Origin: DATMGU01 sp035555315
GTDB lineage: Bacteria; Pseudomonadota; Alphaproteobacteria; ATCC43930; CGMCC-115725
NCBI GenBank assembly: GCA_035555315.1
Contig: DATMGU010000014.1
Location: 62,001 to 126,000 of the forward strand
Direction: 5' to 3'
Length of the DNA stretch: 64,000 nucleotides
In this document: positions 61,516-64,000 of the stretch, piece after piece
How the letters are laid out: every line of letters starts with the position of its first letter
Position numbering within the stretch: position 1 is the first letter of the stretch
Program-made: the position numbers and the translations under genes
The notes under the pieces: model-generated
Database searches by the model: none
Told to the model about the DNA's origin: nothing
What the model saw: only the letters and a program-made list of their open reading frames with translations

Positions 61516-62474
61516 TGACGGCGGCGGCAGTATCGTCGCGGACCGAAGCGGTCATCCTGTTCGGGGCTGGCGGCTTCATCGGCCGCCATGTGGTCGATGC
61601 CTTGGTCGGGTCTGTGCCGTTGGTCGTCGGTGTCACCGGCACCGGTCGGCCGGTGCCGGGCCTCGACCAAGTCGCGCGGTTCGATCGGCTGGAGGATATT
61701 CCCGCCCTGCCGGTCGAGACCGTCGTCATCAACGTCGCGGCGTTTCGCTATGACGCGGCGAAATTCCAGGCCGAACAGAGCCTGATTCTTGAGCGCAACA
61801 CGGCGATCGCCAACAGTGTCTATGGTTTCTGTGCGGCGCGCGGCATCAAGGAAGTCCGGCTGGCGAGTTCGATGGCGGTCTATCCGGCGGAGTGGCCGGT
61901 CGGCGACGACGATCGGCCGTTCGATCTCAATGCCTGGCCGCATGACGGCGAGGCCGCTTATGCCTGGTCGAAGCGCTGGGCTGAGATCGTCGCTGAGATC
62001 CATCACCGCAGGCTCGGCATATCGACGCTGACCTTTCGGCTGACCAACCCCTATGGCCCCTATGACGCGCTCGATGTGAAGGCCGCCCATGTGGCGCCGG
62101 CCTTCGCGATCAAAGCCTTGTTGCCCGGGCCGGAATTCGAGGTCGCCGGCAATCCGGACGCGGAGCGGGATTTCGTCTATGCCGGCGACATCGCCGCCGT
62201 GTTTAAGGCGACGCTCGACGAGCGGGGACGTCACGACACGATGAACCTCGCGCAAGGCCACACCGTCACGATCCGCCGGCTGGCCGAGGCGGTCGTCGCG
62301 GCCTCGGCGACCGGCAAGACGATCCGCATCGCCGGTGCCGCCAGTTCCGGCGTGTCGATCCGCCGCGCCACGGGCGAAAAACTGCGCCGCTCGTTCGACT
62401 TGGCCCCGTTCCGTGGCCTGGACGACGGGATGCGCCTCACTCTCGATTGGTACCGCGATGCCCTCGCCCGCTGA
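61515..62474 (+). CDS. NAD-dependent epimerase/dehydratase
   Basis: A 319-residue extended SDR. FGAGGFIGRHV is at residues 17-27, followed by LASSMAVYP (Ser) and YAWSK (Tyr-x3-Lys) near 155. RLTNPYGPYD and ERDFVYAGDIA are typical of nucleotide-sugar enzymes. The ATG shares one base with the C-methyltransferase stop (TGATG). It probably epimerises or reduces the branched keto-sugar. It overlaps the next gene by 17 bases. Confidence 0.85.
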   Translation: MTAAAVSSRTEAVILFGAGGFIGRHVVDALVGSVPLVVGVTGTGRPVPGLDQVARFDRLEDIPALPVETVVINVAAFRYDAAKFQAEQSLILERNTAIANSVYGFCAARGIKEVRLASSMAVYPAEWPVGDDDRPFDLNAWPHDGEAAYAWSKRWAEIVAEIHHRRLGISTLTFRLTNPYGPYDALDVKAAHVAPAFAIKALLPGPEFEVAGNPDAERDFVYAGDIAAVFKATLDERGRHDTMNLAQGHTVTIRRLAEAVVAASATGKTIRIAGAASSGVSIRRATGEKLRRSFDLAPFRGLDDGMRLTLDWYRDALAR

Positions 62475-63402
62475 TCTCTCCTATCCCCAACCGTCGCTGA
62501 TCATCGGCGCCGACGGCTTCCTCGGCCGCAACGTCACCCGCTATTTCGCCGAGCGCGGCTGGCCGGTGCACGCGATCGGCCGCGCCGATGGCGATCTGTC
62601 CGATCGCGACACCGTCGACCGGTTGTTCAAGACGGCGCCGCCGGTCGCTCGGATCTTCCATCTCGTGACCCGGCAACGGACCGGCCAGGTGCAGTTCGGT
62701 ATTCAGGGCGAGTTGCTGACGATCAACGCGCGGATCCACTTGAACGTGCTTGAGGCGTGGCAGCGGCATCAGCCTCAGGCCAAGCTGATCTCCACCGGCA
62801 GCTCATGCGCCTATCCGGAGATGGATCGGCCGATCGCCGAGGACGCCTTTCAGACCGGCCCGATGCATCCCTCGGTTCGCGGTTACGGCCTCGCCAAACA
62901 GGTGCTGGCCGAGGGCTCGGCCGTCTATGCCGAGCAATACGGCCTGAAATACCTGCATTGCTTGCTGGCGACGCTCTACGGACCGTTCGATCACAAGCTG
63001 CCGGACCGAACGCATTTCATGACCGCGATGATCGATCGGGCGGTCGCCGAATGCCGCGCCGGCGCCAAGCAGTTCGAGGTCTGGGGCGATCCGGCGACGG
63101 TGCGCGACCTCCTGTATGTCGACGATCAGATCGAGGCGATCCTGCTCGCCGATGGCGGGTTTGCGAATACTTTACTGAACGTGGCGTCAAATGGCCCGGT
63201 TACGATCGGTGCCGTCGCCGCGGCTATCGTCGCTGCGTTGGATTGGCCGGCGGAAATCATCTATCCGCCCGGCACTTTCAAAGGTGCGGGTTTCAAATCG
63301 ATCGATGCGACTCGCTTCCTGGCCGCGACCGGATGGCAGCCGCGCATCGATCTGGAGACCGGGATTCGCATGGTTCTGCGGACCGACTATCAGATAGGGT
63401 GA
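62458..63402 (+). CDS. GDP-fucose synthase-like epimerase/reductase
   Basis: A 314-residue extended SDR resembling GDP-L-fucose synthase and the MlghC-type heptose reductases. It has IIGADGFLGRNV, then STGSSCAYPEMDRPIAEDAF and RGYGLAKQ (Tyr-x3-Lys), followed by LLATLYGPFDHK. The SSCxYP motif is typical of this group. It would act on a GDP-4-keto sugar. The ATG lies inside the end of the preceding SDR gene. The GHMP kinase starts seven bases downstream. Confidence 0.85.
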   Translation: MPSPADLSYPQPSLIIGADGFLGRNVTRYFAERGWPVHAIGRADGDLSDRDTVDRLFKTAPPVARIFHLVTRQRTGQVQFGIQGELLTINARIHLNVLEAWQRHQPQAKLISTGSSCAYPEMDRPIAEDAFQTGPMHPSVRGYGLAKQVLAEGSAVYAEQYGLKYLHCLLATLYGPFDHKLPDRTHFMTAMIDRAVAECRAGAKQFEVWGDPATVRDLLYVDDQIEAILLADGGFANTLLNVASNGPVTIGAVAAAIVAALDWPAEIIYPPGTFKGAGFKSIDATRFLAATGWQPRIDLETGIRMVLRTDYQIG

Positions 63403-63409
63403 GCCGCAC

Positions 63410-64000
63410 ATGCTGATTTCCTCGCGTACGCCGCTTCGCGTCAGCTTCTTCGGTGGGGGGACTGACTATCCGGAATATTACGAGCGCCATCGCGGCGCCG
63501 TGGTCGGCATGGCGATCGATAAATACGTTTATATCAGCGCCCTCGAACTCACCGATTTCATCGAATATAAATACCGCGTCAGCTATTCGCGTCTTGAGAT
63601 GGTGCAGGAGCTCAGCGAGATCGAGCACCCTGTCGTGCGCAACGTGCTCACCCATTACAAGATCGAAGCCGCCCTCGATCTCAGCATCGCCGCCGACATG
63701 CCGGCGCGGAGCGGCCTCGGCAGCTCGTCATCGTTCACCGTCGGCATGATCAACCTGATCAATGCCTTGCGCGGCACCTCGGTTACCAAGCTCGATCTGG
63801 GGCGCGAGGCAGTTTTCGTCGAGCGCCATCTGCTGCGCGAGCGGGTCGGGGTGCAGGATCAGCTGCATGCCGCGTTTGGCGGCATCAATCGCTTCGATTT
63901 CACCGAAAAGCGTATCCGGATCAGCCCGCTGCAGTTGACCGGACAGTCGCTGCGCATGTTGACCGGCAGTCTGCTGCTGCTACATACCGGCGTCAGCCGC
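63410..64000 (+). CDS. GHMP sugar kinase, HddA-like (3' end outside window)
   Basis: The first 197 residues of a GHMP-family kinase. The N-terminus is SSRTPLRVSFFGGGTDYPEYY, typical of D-glycero-D-manno-heptose 7-phosphate kinase and related sugar kinases. The ATP-binding motif is PARSGLGSSSSFTVGM near residue 100, and VGVQDQLHAAFGG follows. It would phosphorylate a heptose phosphate or similar sugar at C1 on the way to a GDP-sugar. It starts seven bases after the fucose-synthase-like gene. The C-terminal part is off the window. Confidence 0.87.
   Translation, partial: MLISSRTPLRVSFFGGGTDYPEYYERHRGAVVGMAIDKYVYISALELTDFIEYKYRVSYSRLEMVQELSEIEHPVVRNVLTHYKIEAALDLSIAADMPARSGLGSSSSFTVGMINLINALRGTSVTKLDLGREAVFVERHLLRERVGVQDQLHAAFGGINRFDFTEKRIRISPLQLTGQSLRMLTGSLLLLHTGVSR

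Overview
The window is a GC-rich, densely coded bacterial chromosome segment. It has strong third-position GC, many 1-8 base gene overlaps and several TTG or GTG starts with good Shine-Dalgarno sites. Coq7, GluQRS, HAAT and TRAP transporters, a PAS_5-type protein and a sCache chemoreceptor point to an alphaproteobacterium, probably Rhodospirillales-like or Hyphomicrobiales-like. That placement is inference from gene content only. No phage, transposase, integrase or CRISPR array is visible.

Region 1 (1-22699) is a catabolic and uptake island. A leftward operon (5157 to 1) carries an SDR, a thiamine-diphosphate enzyme of the acetolactate synthase superfamily, a sugar-epimerase-like SDR, a cupin and a TcuA-like FAD dehydrogenase that runs off the left edge. 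A divergent rightward operon encodes a branched-chain-amino-acid-type (HAAT) ABC transporter: binding protein, LivH, a fused LivM-LivG polypeptide and LivF. Next come leftward units for ALDH, an IclR regulator and a KstD-like FAD dehydrogenase, and for a second HAAT binding protein plus an AroQ-like protein. A rightward unit follows with a third HAAT binding protein, two cyclase-family (KynB/isatin hydrolase-like) paralogues, a cupin, an SDR, a 3-hydroxyacyl-CoA dehydrogenase and a LysR regulator. Two pairs of repeated intergenic elements, one pair in front of the leftward units and one pair in front of the rightward units, look like operators of the two regulators.

Region 2 (22711-31538) is a leftward operon for a CaiB-type CoA-transferase, a class I fumarase-type hydratase, an acyl-CoA dehydrogenase, a hot-dog dehydratase and a complete TRAP transporter, under a divergent LysR gene. 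Together they suggest uptake and CoA-dependent breakdown of a (methyl-branched) dicarboxylate. Region 3 (31557-37893) is a leftward beta-oxidation operon: DUF35 protein, Ltp-type thiolase, two acyl-CoA dehydrogenases, a crotonase, an MFE-2-like SDR and an IclR regulator.

Region 4 (38246-54892) is mostly housekeeping or mixed. It holds an O-antigen ligase-like protein, a NUDIX hydrolase, GluQRS, a chemoreceptor, a PAS protein, an esterase, HNH plus hydroxyproline-epimerase-type genes ending in a clear terminator, a toxin-antitoxin pair, coq7-dsbB, two SNARE/DedA-type membrane proteins, tRNA-Leu(CAA), a persulfide-dioxygenase-like hydrolase and the copper pair copA-cueR. Region 5 (54875-64000) is a surface-polysaccharide locus: Wzt/Wzm exporter, methyltransferase, glycosyltransferase, three nucleotide-sugar SDRs, a sugar C-methyltransferase and a GHMP sugar kinase cut by the right edge. 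It is probably for a branched or deoxy-heptose-type sugar.
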